DNA of 64,000 bases from Sulfurimonas sp. (GTDB taxonomy: Bacteria; Campylobacterota; Campylobacteria; Campylobacterales; Sulfurimonadaceae). Shown in pieces: positions 1-8,118 of the stretch. The stretch lies in the NCBI RefSeq assembly GCF_041583195.1, contig NZ_JBFHGL010000001.1, forward strand, positions 186,001 to 250,000. Reading direction: 5' to 3'. The translations under genes and the position numbers were made by a program. The stretch's first letter is position 1. Every line of letters begins with the position of its first letter. A model generated the notes under the pieces. The model made no database searches. It was not told the DNA's origin and saw nothing but the letters and a program-made list of their open reading frames with translations.

Positions 1-1332
1 AGCTTCATGAGTTTTATCATATTGTTTTAAAAATTCAATAACTTTGGATAAAAAATAATCCGTATACAATATAGCATTATCATATGCATTACTTATTGAT
101 TCTGCAGAGCATTCCTCTAGTTGATTTGTTTCACAAACTGGTTTAAATTTTTCATACTCTTTTGTATATCTTTTATAGTATGCCGGTCCATGATTTCCCA
201 TCATATGCAAAACTATCAATATATCTCTATTTTTGTGTAATTCAATATATTTATCAAGTCCAACAAGCATCCCTTCATCCCTGCATTCAGTGTCGCAAAC
301 TGTATTTGTCTTGGGAGTTCTAAAATCTTCATAAGGGACACGCAATGCTACACCTTTAGAATCTGAATTGTTATCTCTCCAAAGTATATCTACTGAACCG
401 GTATTTACTAATACATCTAAAATATTTTGTGTGGACATCCCCTTGTCATACGTATAATTATCTTTTGTAAATATTGAAAACATACATGGAACAGAAACAG
501 CCGTAGAGGTACCGCAAGAGTGCATACTCTCAAAACTAACCAGATCATTTTCCTTAGATAATAAAGGATTTGTTTCTCTGCTGTAATTATTAAGAGAAAA
601 TCTGTCTGCTCTAGCTGCTTCTCCAACTACAAGGACAACTAATTCTTTTGCTTCATCCTGTTCTTCTTCTACTTTTGCATCCAAACCTATACTTTGAACA
701 ATTACTGAACCTGTTTTAGATGTTTTACTCATGTATTTTCCAATACTATATATCCAATATGTTGGATTTGTGTAATACCGAAGTGGCTTATGTTCACGGA
801 AAAAAGATGCATAAAACTTACTAAATAATATAAGTAAAACTACAATCAAGCCTAAAGCAATCCCTATAACTTTTAGTTTTGAAAAAAACTCTTGACGCCA
901 AGAGTTAAATTTTATTGGCTGTTTATATACATAATACGATGGAATAATTCCAAGGAAAAATACATACAATACTAATTTATAACTAAACAGATCCATAGAC
1001 TCGTTTAAATTGGTTTGCAGTGAATTTCTAATCATACCCTCATCTATTACAACATTGTATGTTTGCATAAAATAACTAGTAAAAGATGAAATAAATAAAG
1101 TAGCTATCAATATTAGTTTTGTTGTATACCTAGAGCTAAATAGTGTAAAAATAATTACTATGAAACTTACCAAAACAAAAAAAAGTGATATAACAAAAAT
1201 CACATTACTCAAAGTAGGATTATAAACTTTTAATACATTTAGAAAGAATGACTGATTATAAAAAAGTCCAAAAAAAACAGCTGAGAATATAATAAAATTA
1301 TACTGAGTAATTGGTTTAAAACTTATTCTCAT
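1..1332 (-). CDS. eptA: EptA-type lipid A phosphoethanolamine transferase (C-terminus cut by window edge)
   Basis: Transfers phosphoethanolamine from phosphatidylethanolamine to lipid A (or another surface acceptor) in the inner membrane with a periplasmic active site, releasing diacylglycerol. Read on the minus strand, 444 codons are open to the window edge with no stop. The first ~150 residues hold about five membrane segments (DUF1705-like). The sulfatase-fold domain follows, with GEAARADRF (metal-ligand Glu), SCGTSTAVSVPCMF (expected Thr nucleophile near residue 277) and HMMGNHGPAYYKRY (metal/phosphate His), all hallmarks of the EptA/MCR family. The start ATG has a good ribosome site (AAAGGAT, about 6 bases upstream). 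It follows a two-component system and has its own promoter copy at 1362-1411. Family call secure; acceptor not known. Confidence 0.9.
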   Translation of the reverse strand, partial: MRISFKPITQYNFIIFSAVFFGLFYNQSFFLNVLKVYNPTLSNVIFVISLFFVLVSFIVIIFTLFSSRYTTKLILIATLFISSFTSYFMQTYNVVIDEGMIRNSLQTNLNESMDLFSYKLVLYVFFLGIIPSYYVYKQPIKFNSWRQEFFSKLKVIGIALGLIVVLLILFSKFYASFFREHKPLRYYTNPTYWIYSIGKYMSKTSKTGSVIVQSIGLDAKVEEEQDEAKELVVLVVGEAARADRFSLNNYSRETNPLLSKENDLVSFESMHSCGTSTAVSVPCMFSIFTKDNYTYDKGMSTQNILDVLVNTGSVDILWRDNNSDSKGVALRVPYEDFRTPKTNTVCDTECRDEGMLVGLDKYIELHKNRDILIVLHMMGNHGPAYYKRYTKEYEKFKPVCETNQLEECSAESISNAYDNAILYTDYFLSKVIEFLKQYDKTHEA

Positions 1333-1361
1333 TAATATCCTTTTATTAAGTTATAGAATAT

Positions 1362-1411
1362 TAATGTTTATGTATGAAAGCAATATGAATATAAAATTAA
1401 TTTTTATTCAT
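1362..1411 (-). promoter_or_regulatory. Probable response-regulator-controlled promoter of eptA
   Basis: Minus strand: the hexamers ATTAAT and ATTCAT are separated by TTTAT, giving an 11-base repeat period as in OmpR/PmrA-class operators. About 14 bases later comes a CATAAA -10-like element at 1367-1372. The 28-base core 1384-1411 matches 5809-5836 at 26 positions, and the full 50 bases match at 42 positions with identical spacing. The core overlaps the stop codon of the histidine kinase gene, so eptA can be transcribed separately. Binding by the adjacent regulator is inferred. Confidence 0.6.
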
Positions 1412-2798
1412 CTAGTATTTTTGGTATTTTTATTATAACTTTTGTACCTTCGTTTAGTATGCTTTGAACATCTATTTTATAGTTATGAAGGTCTAAAATC
1501 ATCTTAACTATCGCAAGTCCTAACCCTGTACCGCCTTGTTGACGGGAACGTGCTTTATCTGTTCTGTAAAAACGTTCAAATATAAATGGAAGATCATCTT
1601 GTGAGATCCCATTTCCGTTATCTTCTATAGTCAGTAAATATTCTAAATTATTATCACTTTCAGATATATATACTTCACTTGAACCTTTACTGTATGTTAT
1701 TGCATTTCTTAGAATATTATCAATAGCTATTTTCAGAAGTGTCTCATTTGCAAATATAGTTGCAGGTATTATCTCTTTAATTTTTATATTTACAGTTCTT
1801 TTCGTTGCAAATTTCTCTATTTGAGAAACACAATCTAAAACAATTTCATCCAAATAAACTTCTCTGAAATTAGCTTTTAACTCATTTGTGTCTTTTTTTG
1901 TAAGTAAAAACAACTGTTCTATTGTTTCTTGAACACGTACTGTTTCAGATAATACATCTTCTAATATCTCTTTATACTCTGAAGATGTTCTTTCTTGTCT
2001 TAGTGCAACTTCCACCTCACCTCTTATAACAGTAAGAGGTGTTTTTAGCTCGTGTGAAGCATCACTGCTAAAAGATGAGATTCTATTAAATGCCTCTTCA
2101 AGATTTTCTAAAAGCTGATTAAAAGTTTTAACAAGCTCTTCTATTTCTGTAGGTATTTTTTCTGTAGTTATTCTGCTTGTAAGACTCTTTGTAGAGATCG
2201 AATGTACATCTTCTACAACCTTCTTAACTGGTTTAAGCGTTGTATTTATCAATACATTTACGATAAATAACATCAAAATCAAAATTATTGGATTTGCAAT
2301 TAATAAACTCGTCAGTATTTGGTTTAAATAAGGTGAATCAACAACCTTAGTTGTAGAGAGCTGAAAAATCACTTTTGTTTTTTCATCTTCAAGTAGTATG
2401 ATTGAACTCACACGATAAATATCTTTATCAAAATAATTTACATTATAAAGATCTTGTTCTACATTCAACGGTATATCAAATATATATGACTTTCGTGAAT
2501 GAGATAGCGTTTCTTTTATAATCTTGTTTTTAATTTTGTCATAATAAAAAATCTTGACATACAAAGGCGTTATTCCAAACTCCTCTATCAACTCCGATGA
2601 CACATCTTTGGCTTCCATGAAACCATTTTCTTTTAGATCTGGAATTGCGTCAATAGATATAGTTTTAAGCAATGTATCTAATGAATCTGTAACACCTTTT
2701 TGAGCAGTGTTATAAATAAACACACTGAAAGAACAAAGTATTACCACATTAAAAACAAAAAAATAAAAAAGAAGCTTTGTTTTTAAACTTTTAAACAT
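1404..2798 (-). CDS. Sensor histidine kinase of envelope-modification cluster (PmrB/ArlS-like architecture)
   Basis: Membrane sensor kinase, partner of the response regulator just upstream. Order: membrane segment ~8-30; periplasmic sensor ~31-165 with no recognised domain; second membrane segment ~168-188; HAMP; HisKA with SHELKTPLTVIRGE (phospho-acceptor His near 249); HATPase with an N-box (RNAITYS), DNGNGIS and GTGLGLAIV. About 464 residues, normal for the class. ATG at 2798 was chosen; it overlaps the end of the regulator gene by 8 bases. A GTG at 2807 is an alternative. The neighbours (EptA, DgkA, LTA-synthase-like enzyme) suggest it senses envelope stress, cationic peptides or metal, but the signal is unknown. 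Confidence 0.88.
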   Translation of the reverse strand: MFKSLKTKLLFYFFVFNVVILCSFSVFIYNTAQKGVTDSLDTLLKTISIDAIPDLKENGFMEAKDVSSELIEEFGITPLYVKIFYYDKIKNKIIKETLSHSRKSYIFDIPLNVEQDLYNVNYFDKDIYRVSSIILLEDEKTKVIFQLSTTKVVDSPYLNQILTSLLIANPIILILMLFIVNVLINTTLKPVKKVVEDVHSISTKSLTSRITTEKIPTEIEELVKTFNQLLENLEEAFNRISSFSSDASHELKTPLTVIRGEVEVALRQERTSSEYKEILEDVLSETVRVQETIEQLFLLTKKDTNELKANFREVYLDEIVLDCVSQIEKFATKRTVNIKIKEIIPATIFANETLLKIAIDNILRNAITYSKGSSEVYISESDNNLEYLLTIEDNGNGISQDDLPFIFERFYRTDKARSRQQGGTGLGLAIVKMILDLHNYKIDVQSILNEGTKVIIKIPKILDE

Positions 2799-3465
2799 CT
2801 TGATCACTCAGCATATAACCTGAACCGCGAACAGTATGAAGCAGTTTTATCTCATACCCTTTATCTATTTTATTTCTTAAACGGTATATATATACATTTA
2901 TTATATTACTCATCGTCTCTTGTGCCATATCACTCAAATTATCTTTTATGATAGTTTCAGTTAAAAGTTTATTGGCATTTCGTCCAAGAAGCTCAAGTAA
3001 TGCATACTCTTTTACCGTTAAAGATATTTTATTTTCTGCTCTTTTAACTTCTCTTTTATTTGTATCTATTGTTAAGTCACCTACAGTAATAATGGAAGAA
3101 CTCTGTGTTTTATTTCTAAGTTGTGCACGGATCCTTGCTAAAAGTTCTTCAAAAGCAAACGGCTTAGTCAAATAGTCATCAGCACCGCTGTCAAGACCGT
3201 CTATTTTATCTTCAAGTTTATTTCTGGCTGTTAACATAATTATTGGTGTACTGACACCTTTATTCCTCAGACTTGTACATACATCCATACCATCAGAACC
3301 CGGAAGCATCAAATCAAGCAAAATAATATCGTATGGATTAACCTGAGCAAGATATATAGCTTCATCACCATGATGAGTTACATCTACACTGTAAGATTCT
3401 TCCTGCAAACCTTTTTTGATAAAGTGTGCGATTTTAATATCATCTTCGACCACCAATACTCTCAT
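2791..3465 (-). CDS. OmpR-family response regulator of envelope-modification cluster
   Basis: DNA-binding response regulator, 224 residues. Receiver domain ~1-118 has the acidic pair VEDD (7-10), phospho-acceptor Asp51 in LLDLMLPGSDG and Lys101 in LTKPF. The winged-helix domain ~125-220 ends with the typical HTVRGSGYML wing. ATG at 3465 follows AAAAGGG. It begins two bases after dgkA stops and overlaps the kinase gene, so the three are co-transcribed. Its probable targets are the twin direct-repeat promoters at 1362-1411 and 5787-5836 (inference from repeat geometry). It resembles PmrA-class regulators in context, but orthology is not claimed. Confidence 0.9.
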   Translation of the reverse strand: MRVLVVEDDIKIAHFIKKGLQEESYSVDVTHHGDEAIYLAQVNPYDIILLDLMLPGSDGMDVCTSLRNKGVSTPIIMLTARNKLEDKIDGLDSGADDYLTKPFAFEELLARIRAQLRNKTQSSSIITVGDLTIDTNKREVKRAENKISLTVKEYALLELLGRNANKLLTETIIKDNLSDMAQETMSNIINVYIYRLRNKIDKGYEIKLLHTVRGSGYMLSDQDV

Positions 3466-3467
3466 TT

Positions 3468-3833
3468 TTACCCTTTTATCATATCAACCAAGACAATACC
3501 CCATGTAGTTACAAAAACCGTTATACTCAAAAACACAACACTGCTTCCCACATCTTTTGCACGACCAGCCATAATATGATGATCGAGTGTTACCAAATCT
3601 ACAACTCTCTCTATTGCACTGTTTATAGCTTCTGCTATAAGCATCCCCATTAAAGAGATAAACATTAAAACTTTATTCGTTATACTCACGTCAATGAAAA
3701 AGATTACTGGCAGTAAAAGAATTGTTATTACAAGCTCAATCTGAAATGATCTTTCTGTTTTAATAAGATCAACCAAACCCCTTAAAGCATAACTTGTATT
3801 TTTAAAAAAATTATATTTTGGCTGATTTCTCAA
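3468..3833 (-). CDS. dgkA: Diacylglycerol kinase (prokaryotic DgkA type)
   Basis: Small integral membrane kinase converting diacylglycerol to phosphatidic acid. The signature EAINSAIERVVDLVTLDHH followed by GRAKDVGSSVV carries the conserved Glu, Asn, Glu and Asp active-site residues, and three hydrophobic segments fit the family (about 121 residues from this start). I chose TTG at 3833, preceded by AAGGA with 5-base spacing; a longer reading from 3869 lacks a better signal. It overlaps the upstream LTA-synthase-like gene by 23 bases. Both that enzyme and EptA would release diacylglycerol from phospholipid donors, so recycling it is the natural role here. Confidence 0.92.
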   Translation of the reverse strand: MRNQPKYNFFKNTSYALRGLVDLIKTERSFQIELVITILLLPVIFFIDVSITNKVLMFISLMGMLIAEAINSAIERVVDLVTLDHHIMAGRAKDVGSSVVFLSITVFVTTWGIVLVDMIKG

Positions 3834-5751
3834 TGTTTTCCTTTTTATTATTATACAACTTGTTATCATACATATAATCTAATGCCAAGATAAATGCTAA
3901 CGCATCTTTTTCTAATTCTAAATCATGTTCTGTTTGACTAAGATGTTGATCTTTATATGCAAAAGTAACAGCTTCTTTATTTGGTCTTATAACAGCAACT
4001 TTGTCATCTACCCTAAGGGCATAGTATGAATAAAACTGCATAAGTGAGACACTATTTTTTTTATCACTGAAAATAGATTGTCCCATAATTGGATAACTTA
4101 AATCTACTCCTATAAGATCTAGTGCCGTTGCCAATATATCAGGCTGTGTTGAAATTTTATCATAAACCATAGGTTTGATATCTCCGCCAAGTATCAATCC
4201 TGGTATATGAAACATATCTATAGGAATTATATCCTCACCGTATACCCTTACATTATGATCAGCGACTACCACTATTACGGTATCTTTATAATAATCTTCT
4301 TTTTTTGCAAGTTCAATAAACTTACCTATTGCATAATCAGCATATTTTACAGCATTTTTGACACTTTTAACATTTGATTTATCGACTAAATCTATCTTTT
4401 CATAAGGACATTCAAAAGGTGCATGATTAGATGTAGAAAACATCACCGATGCAAATTTTTGATTTTCTAAATACATTTTCTTGAATTTTTTATTTGCTCT
4501 AACAACCAAGTCCTCATCACATACACCCCATGATGATTTGAATGTAGGGTTTTCAAACTCTGATTCATCTAGTATTTCATCAAAACCGTTTCCTAAATAC
4601 CAACTGCGCATATTATCAAATCTGCTCTCTCCTCCATAGATAAACGATGTATGGTAACCAAGTGGCTTTAATGCTGATGCTATAGTAAAATAGTCTCTTT
4701 GTGACTTATTCCTCTTTAAAACACCTTTTCCGGGTATAGAGAAGTTACCTGCACTTAATCCTGCCAAACCTCTGATACTTCTAGTTCCGTTTGAATACAG
4801 GTCTTTAAACAAGATTCCCTCTTTGCTTAATCTGTTAAAATTTGGAGTAATCCCTTCTTCCCCGCCAACTGCTTTAACAAATTGATAACCTAAACTCTCT
4901 TCAACAAATATAATTAAATTTTTAGGTTTTTCAGATTTAAAATGAGTTTTCTCATCTCTTAAAAGTGAAACTTCCTGATCACTTTTATTAATATTCAATC
5001 TTTTCGTAACTCTTAAAAAAGCTTCTTTAATATTCATGTCTCCGTAGATTTTTTTAATCTGATTAGTTCCATGTTTGTTACTTACATATATTGCATAAGC
5101 AATACTGTATACAGAGTTTTTTGTTATCTCATTTACCATTCTGTTAGATGTATACATCGCATCTGAGATATTAGCAGGTCTGTGACCGAATGATGACCTT
5201 GCACCTATAAAAAGTACCATAAATAGAGTTATAAAAATCAAAACTCTTTTTAAATAACTTTGTTCATATACTTTAGAGAAATCATTTTTATCATATTTTA
5301 AAAACAGATATATAAAGAAAACTATCATAACAAAAAATATAAGCAGTTCAAGTTTATAATCAGCAAATATCATAGCAAATACTTCTTGCGGATAAATCAG
5401 ATACTCTACAAAAAGATAGTTTGGTCTAACATCGTATTGAGCTAAAAAAGTAAAAGTAGCATTTTCAATGTAGATTAGAATTGATAATATTATCAAGAAG
5501 TAGTACTTTAGAAACTTATCTGTAAATCTGCTAATATTTTTAGGCATAAAAGACAACACTATTAAAGGTATTAAAAGTAAAACAGATGCACTGATAGTAT
5601 CCATTTTTAAGCCGTAAATAAAAGTCAGCCAATAATCAACTCCGCTGTCTTTAAAGTTGTTAAAATACTCTATAAATAATAGTAATCTGCCTAAAAAAAA
5701 TATAAAAATCATATATGCGTAATACTTAACTAGTATTTTAAAAATTTCCAT
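3811..5751 (-). CDS. LTA-synthase-like membrane sulfatase-fold phosphotransferase
   Basis: About 646 residues: five N-terminal membrane segments (~1-190), a linker, then a periplasmic alkaline-phosphatase/sulfatase-fold domain. Visible motifs are NLIIFVEESLG (metal-ligand Glu), SNGTRSIRGL (expected Ser/Thr nucleophile, Ser near 325 by analogy to GTxT of EptA) and VVVADHNVRVYGED (metal Asp/His). In Gram-negatives this family transfers phosphoglycerol or phosphoethanolamine head groups to envelope glycans; the acceptor here is unknown. ATG at 5751 was chosen because AGGAAG lies 4 bases upstream and the first membrane helix follows. An upstream ATG at 5808 would start inside the promoter. First gene of the dgkA/two-component operon. 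Confidence 0.85.
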   Translation of the reverse strand: MEIFKILVKYYAYMIFIFFLGRLLLFIEYFNNFKDSGVDYWLTFIYGLKMDTISASVLLLIPLIVLSFMPKNISRFTDKFLKYYFLIILSILIYIENATFTFLAQYDVRPNYLFVEYLIYPQEVFAMIFADYKLELLIFFVMIVFFIYLFLKYDKNDFSKVYEQSYLKRVLIFITLFMVLFIGARSSFGHRPANISDAMYTSNRMVNEITKNSVYSIAYAIYVSNKHGTNQIKKIYGDMNIKEAFLRVTKRLNINKSDQEVSLLRDEKTHFKSEKPKNLIIFVEESLGYQFVKAVGGEEGITPNFNRLSKEGILFKDLYSNGTRSIRGLAGLSAGNFSIPGKGVLKRNKSQRDYFTIASALKPLGYHTSFIYGGESRFDNMRSWYLGNGFDEILDESEFENPTFKSSWGVCDEDLVVRANKKFKKMYLENQKFASVMFSTSNHAPFECPYEKIDLVDKSNVKSVKNAVKYADYAIGKFIELAKKEDYYKDTVIVVVADHNVRVYGEDIIPIDMFHIPGLILGGDIKPMVYDKISTQPDILATALDLIGVDLSYPIMGQSIFSDKKNSVSLMQFYSYYALRVDDKVAVIRPNKEAVTFAYKDQHLSQTEHDLELEKDALAFILALDYMYDNKLYNNKKENIEKSAKI

Positions 5752-5786
5752 TTTCTTCCTATTATTAAACTTTATAAATAAAACAA

Positions 5787-5836
5787 TAAAATTTATAGAT
5801 GAAAACATTATGAATATAAAATGAATATTTATTCAT
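5787..5836 (-). promoter_or_regulatory. Probable response-regulator-controlled promoter of the LTA-synthase-like/dgkA/TCS operon
   Basis: Minus strand: ATTCAT-TTTAT-ATTCAT direct repeats (11-base period), then about 14 bases to TATAAA (5792-5797). A perfect-arm palindrome (ATGAATA, two bases, TATTCAT) lies at 5821-5836. Sequence and spacing match 1362-1411 at 42 of 50 positions. It sits about 36-85 bases upstream of the chosen start and points to autoregulation by the encoded regulator. Confidence 0.6.
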
Positions 5837-5864
5837 ATTCAAAACCTATTGTTTACATTTTATG

Positions 5865-5870
5865 TATAAT
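5865..5870 (+). promoter_or_regulatory. -10 element of the rsmG operon
   Basis: TATAAT preceded by a T-rich stretch without a clear -35, the usual Campylobacterota sigma-70 pattern. It lies 21 bases before the rsmG start, on the opposite side of the divergent envelope-operon promoter. Confidence 0.5.
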
Positions 5871-5891
5871 TAGATTTTTAAAAGGTATATT

Positions 5892-6467
5892 TTGGATTTA
5901 AAAGAACGTTTAGAAGCAGAAAATATAGAGCTTAATGATGATTTTTATGAAAATGTAAAAAAATATAAATCTCATCTGTTAAAATGGAATAAAACACATA
6001 ACCTTACCGGTGCAAGAGATGAACAGACTATAGATGAATTTATCTATGATGCCGTATACCCTGTAAAATTTCTGCCAAAATATGAAACTCTTTTAGACAT
6101 AGGTACAGGGGCAGGTTTTCCGGGAATGATTTTGGCAATGGCGTTAAGAGATACAGAGGTAACTTTAGCCGAACCACTTACAAAACGTGCAAGTTTTTTG
6201 CAGTTTATTAAAGCAGACCTAGGACTCTCAAACGTAAATGTCGTAAAAAAACGTGTAGAAGAAATGGATAGCAAAATATTTGATCTGGTAACTTCACGTG
6301 CAGTTACAGATACTGATATGCTTCTAAAGCTTAGTGAGAATTTTCGAGATGATCATACACAGGTACTTTTTTACAAAGGCGAAAACGTGTATAATGAGAT
6401 CCCAGATAATATGCAACATGAAATTATTCAAACAAATAACAGACACTATTTATTACTGAAGGCTTAA
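5892..6467 (+). CDS. rsmG: 16S rRNA (guanine527-N7)-methyltransferase RsmG (GidB)
   Basis: Methylates N7 of G527 in 16S rRNA using S-adenosylmethionine; cytoplasmic. 191 residues. The N-terminal helical part has [18 protein letters not shown], a family signature. The Rossmann fold has [16 protein letters not shown] (SAM-binding loop) and later TSRAVTD. The start is TTG with AAAGG about 8 bases upstream; no ATG nearby keeps the N-terminal signature. First gene of a short run with two small genes spaced 2-3 bases apart. Confidence 0.93.
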   Translation: MDLKERLEAENIELNDDFYENVKKYKSHLLKWNKTHNLTGARDEQTIDEFIYDAVYPVKFLPKYETLLDIGTGAGFPGMILAMALRDTEVTLAEPLTKRASFLQFIKADLGLSNVNVVKKRVEEMDSKIFDLVTSRAVTDTDMLLKLSENFRDDHTQVLFYKGENVYNEIPDNMQHEIIQTNNRHYLLLKA

Positions 6468-6469
6468 TT

Positions 6470-6697
6470 ATGATTTTAAAAATTTTACTAGTTATCGTTG
6501 TAGTAGCAACAATATATTTTTTATTTATAAAGAAAAAACCAAATCAGGTAAAAGATCAAAACGATAGTAAAAAACAAACACCAAAAGCAAATGATATGAT
6601 AGAATGTGCAAGTTGCGGAGTTTATTGTGAAGTTAACGACATGATTCTAAGCAATGCAAAATACTACTGTTCAAAAGAGTGCGTAGAAAAAGGATAG
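6470..6697 (+). CDS. PP0621-like small membrane protein with a Cys-rich motif
   Basis: 75 residues: one N-terminal membrane helix (MILKILLVIVVVATIYFLFI), a basic linker, then CASCGVYCEVNDMILSNAKYYCS with Cys also in KEC. The six Cys could bind zinc, as in treble-clef-like motifs. This matches the small PP0621-type family found in many proteobacteria. Function unknown. It starts 2 bases after rsmG, so it is co-transcribed. Confidence 0.75.
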   Translation: MILKILLVIVVVATIYFLFIKKKPNQVKDQNDSKKQTPKANDMIECASCGVYCEVNDMILSNAKYYCSKECVEKG

Positions 6698-6700
6698 ATT

Positions 6701-7108
6701 ATGATTATCATCGGGCATAGATTTATACCAAATTTTTTAACAGGTCACGGCAGTTTTTATCACGTTGCAAATATAGATGCTATAAACAACACTCCGCCAA
6801 ATTCATCTGTACTTTTAGACTATACTGAAGAGAATTTAGAAAGTATAGTATATGCAAAAGAAAACGGTGTAAACTTTTGTTTAAGAGTAGAAAACATCAC
6901 AGAGATCATCTATGCATCTAACCTTGGAGCATCTTTCATTTTAGTTGATAAAGATCTTGCAAAGACAGCACAGGAGTTAGCAAACAACTACCTATTTGAT
7001 GCAAAAATACTTGTAAAGATCGAAGATGACGATGAGATAGAAGACTATGCTCTTTTAGGAGTTGACGGAGTTATCTACTCTGATGCGATCATCAAAATAA
7101 ACTCTTAA
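6701..7108 (+). CDS. Conserved hypothetical protein, alpha/beta fold
   Basis: 135 residues, no signal peptide or membrane segment. Not recognised as a named family. The alternating pattern (ATG-IIIGHRFIP, SSVLLDYTEENLESIVYAKENG, NFCLRVENITEIIYASNLG, FILVDKDLAKTAQELA, LLGVDGVIYSDAI) looks like part of a TIM-barrel-like beta/alpha protein. It starts 3 bases after the previous gene and overlaps the convergent alr gene by 4 bases. Translational coupling to the rsmG run is likely. Confidence 0.7.
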   Translation: MIIIGHRFIPNFLTGHGSFYHVANIDAINNTPPNSSVLLDYTEENLESIVYAKENGVNFCLRVENITEIIYASNLGASFILVDKDLAKTAQELANNYLFDAKILVKIEDDDEIEDYALLGVDGVIYSDAIIKINS

Positions 7109-8103
7109 ATAATCTCTCTTTTAATATACGCTTTTAGAGAAGTTAAGATCTCATAAGAGATCGTTTGAGCCGATCTTGCGACTTCTGTTGCGTTATCAAA
7201 AACCAAAATCTCTTGCTTTTGGGATAAAAAGCTAGCATTATCCATGGATATACGACCTATTAGTTTTTCACCCTCTGGTGTCGTGTAATTGTTTGAACAA
7301 AGTCTGTGAAATCCGTCTGCATAACCAAAATCATAGTTTGATACAACCTCATCTTCACTAAAGGTATATATACCACCATACCCTACTCTCTCACCTTTAC
7401 TCACTGCTCTTTGAGAGTTTTTCTCAGCCCATAAAGAAAGGACAGGTTTAAACTCTTTCGTATCTATAGCATCACTTTCAAAACAACCGTATATTGCTAT
7501 GCCTACTCTAACCATATCTTCATCAATATTAGAATGTCTCATAGTTGATGCTGAATTTGCTGAGTGAAAACGCAGATCATATCCTAACTCTTTAACTTTC
7601 TCTTTTGCCTTAGCGAAGTTTTCATTTTGCCAGAACCACTCACTTGTAAGTTCATCTGCACTTCTGTGGTGGGTGAACATCCCCTCAAGTTTTAAGCCTT
7701 GTTCTTTTATAAGTTTCAAAGCTTCTTCCAACTCTTCATATGACACACCGTTTCTGTGCATACCTGAATCTACTTTTAGTTCAACTTTTGTATCTTTTGG
7801 AAATTTATCTATTTTTTTAATGTCGTTTATTGTGTATCTTACTTTTTCACTTGGCGTTTTGGGTATCTCTGCAAGTACCAATATATAGTCAAAAAAATCT
7901 TCTATCATTTTTGCTTCTACATCACATCTTACTACTGCTTTTGTGATCCCGTACTCTTTCGCCATAGTAGCCATCTCGACTATTCCATGCCCGTATGCAT
8001 TATCTTTCAAAACTACTGCAATTTTATCTATTGTTTTAGTTTTATTTGCGATAATGTCAAGATTATTAAAAAAATGTTTTTTGTTTAGAGTAATGTAAGC
8101 CAT
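7105..8103 (-). CDS. alr: Alanine racemase
   Basis: PLP enzyme interconverting L- and D-alanine for peptidoglycan. About 332 residues. AVVLKDNAYGHG carries the PLP-binding Lys (near 33). The barrel includes LKVDSGMHRNG, and MVRVGIAIYGC lies before the C-terminal beta domain with GERVGYGGIYTF (catalytic Tyr region) and GRISMDN. ATG at 8103 fits the family start (short strand before the first barrel helix); an ATG five codons earlier (8118) is possible. Neither has a strong ribosome site. It diverges from the deiminase gene with almost no spacer, so the two promoters must overlap the coding ends. Confidence 0.93.
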   Translation of the reverse strand: MAYITLNKKHFFNNLDIIANKTKTIDKIAVVLKDNAYGHGIVEMATMAKEYGITKAVVRCDVEAKMIEDFFDYILVLAEIPKTPSEKVRYTINDIKKIDKFPKDTKVELKVDSGMHRNGVSYEELEEALKLIKEQGLKLEGMFTHHRSADELTSEWFWQNENFAKAKEKVKELGYDLRFHSANSASTMRHSNIDEDMVRVGIAIYGCFESDAIDTKEFKPVLSLWAEKNSQRAVSKGERVGYGGIYTFSEDEVVSNYDFGYADGFHRLCSNNYTTPEGEKLIGRISMDNASFLSQKQEILVFDNATEVARSAQTISYEILTSLKAYIKREII

Positions 8104-8118
8104 AAAGGAATTATACAT

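Noticed and set aside
417-626. Minus-strand 69-codon reading inside the EptA region
   Set aside because: It is in another frame of the eptA gene, which is open across the whole stretch to the window edge.
5752-5808. Longer N-terminus of the LTA-synthase-like protein from ATG at 5808
   Set aside because: It would begin inside the promoter block, and ATG at 5751 has a strong ribosome site.
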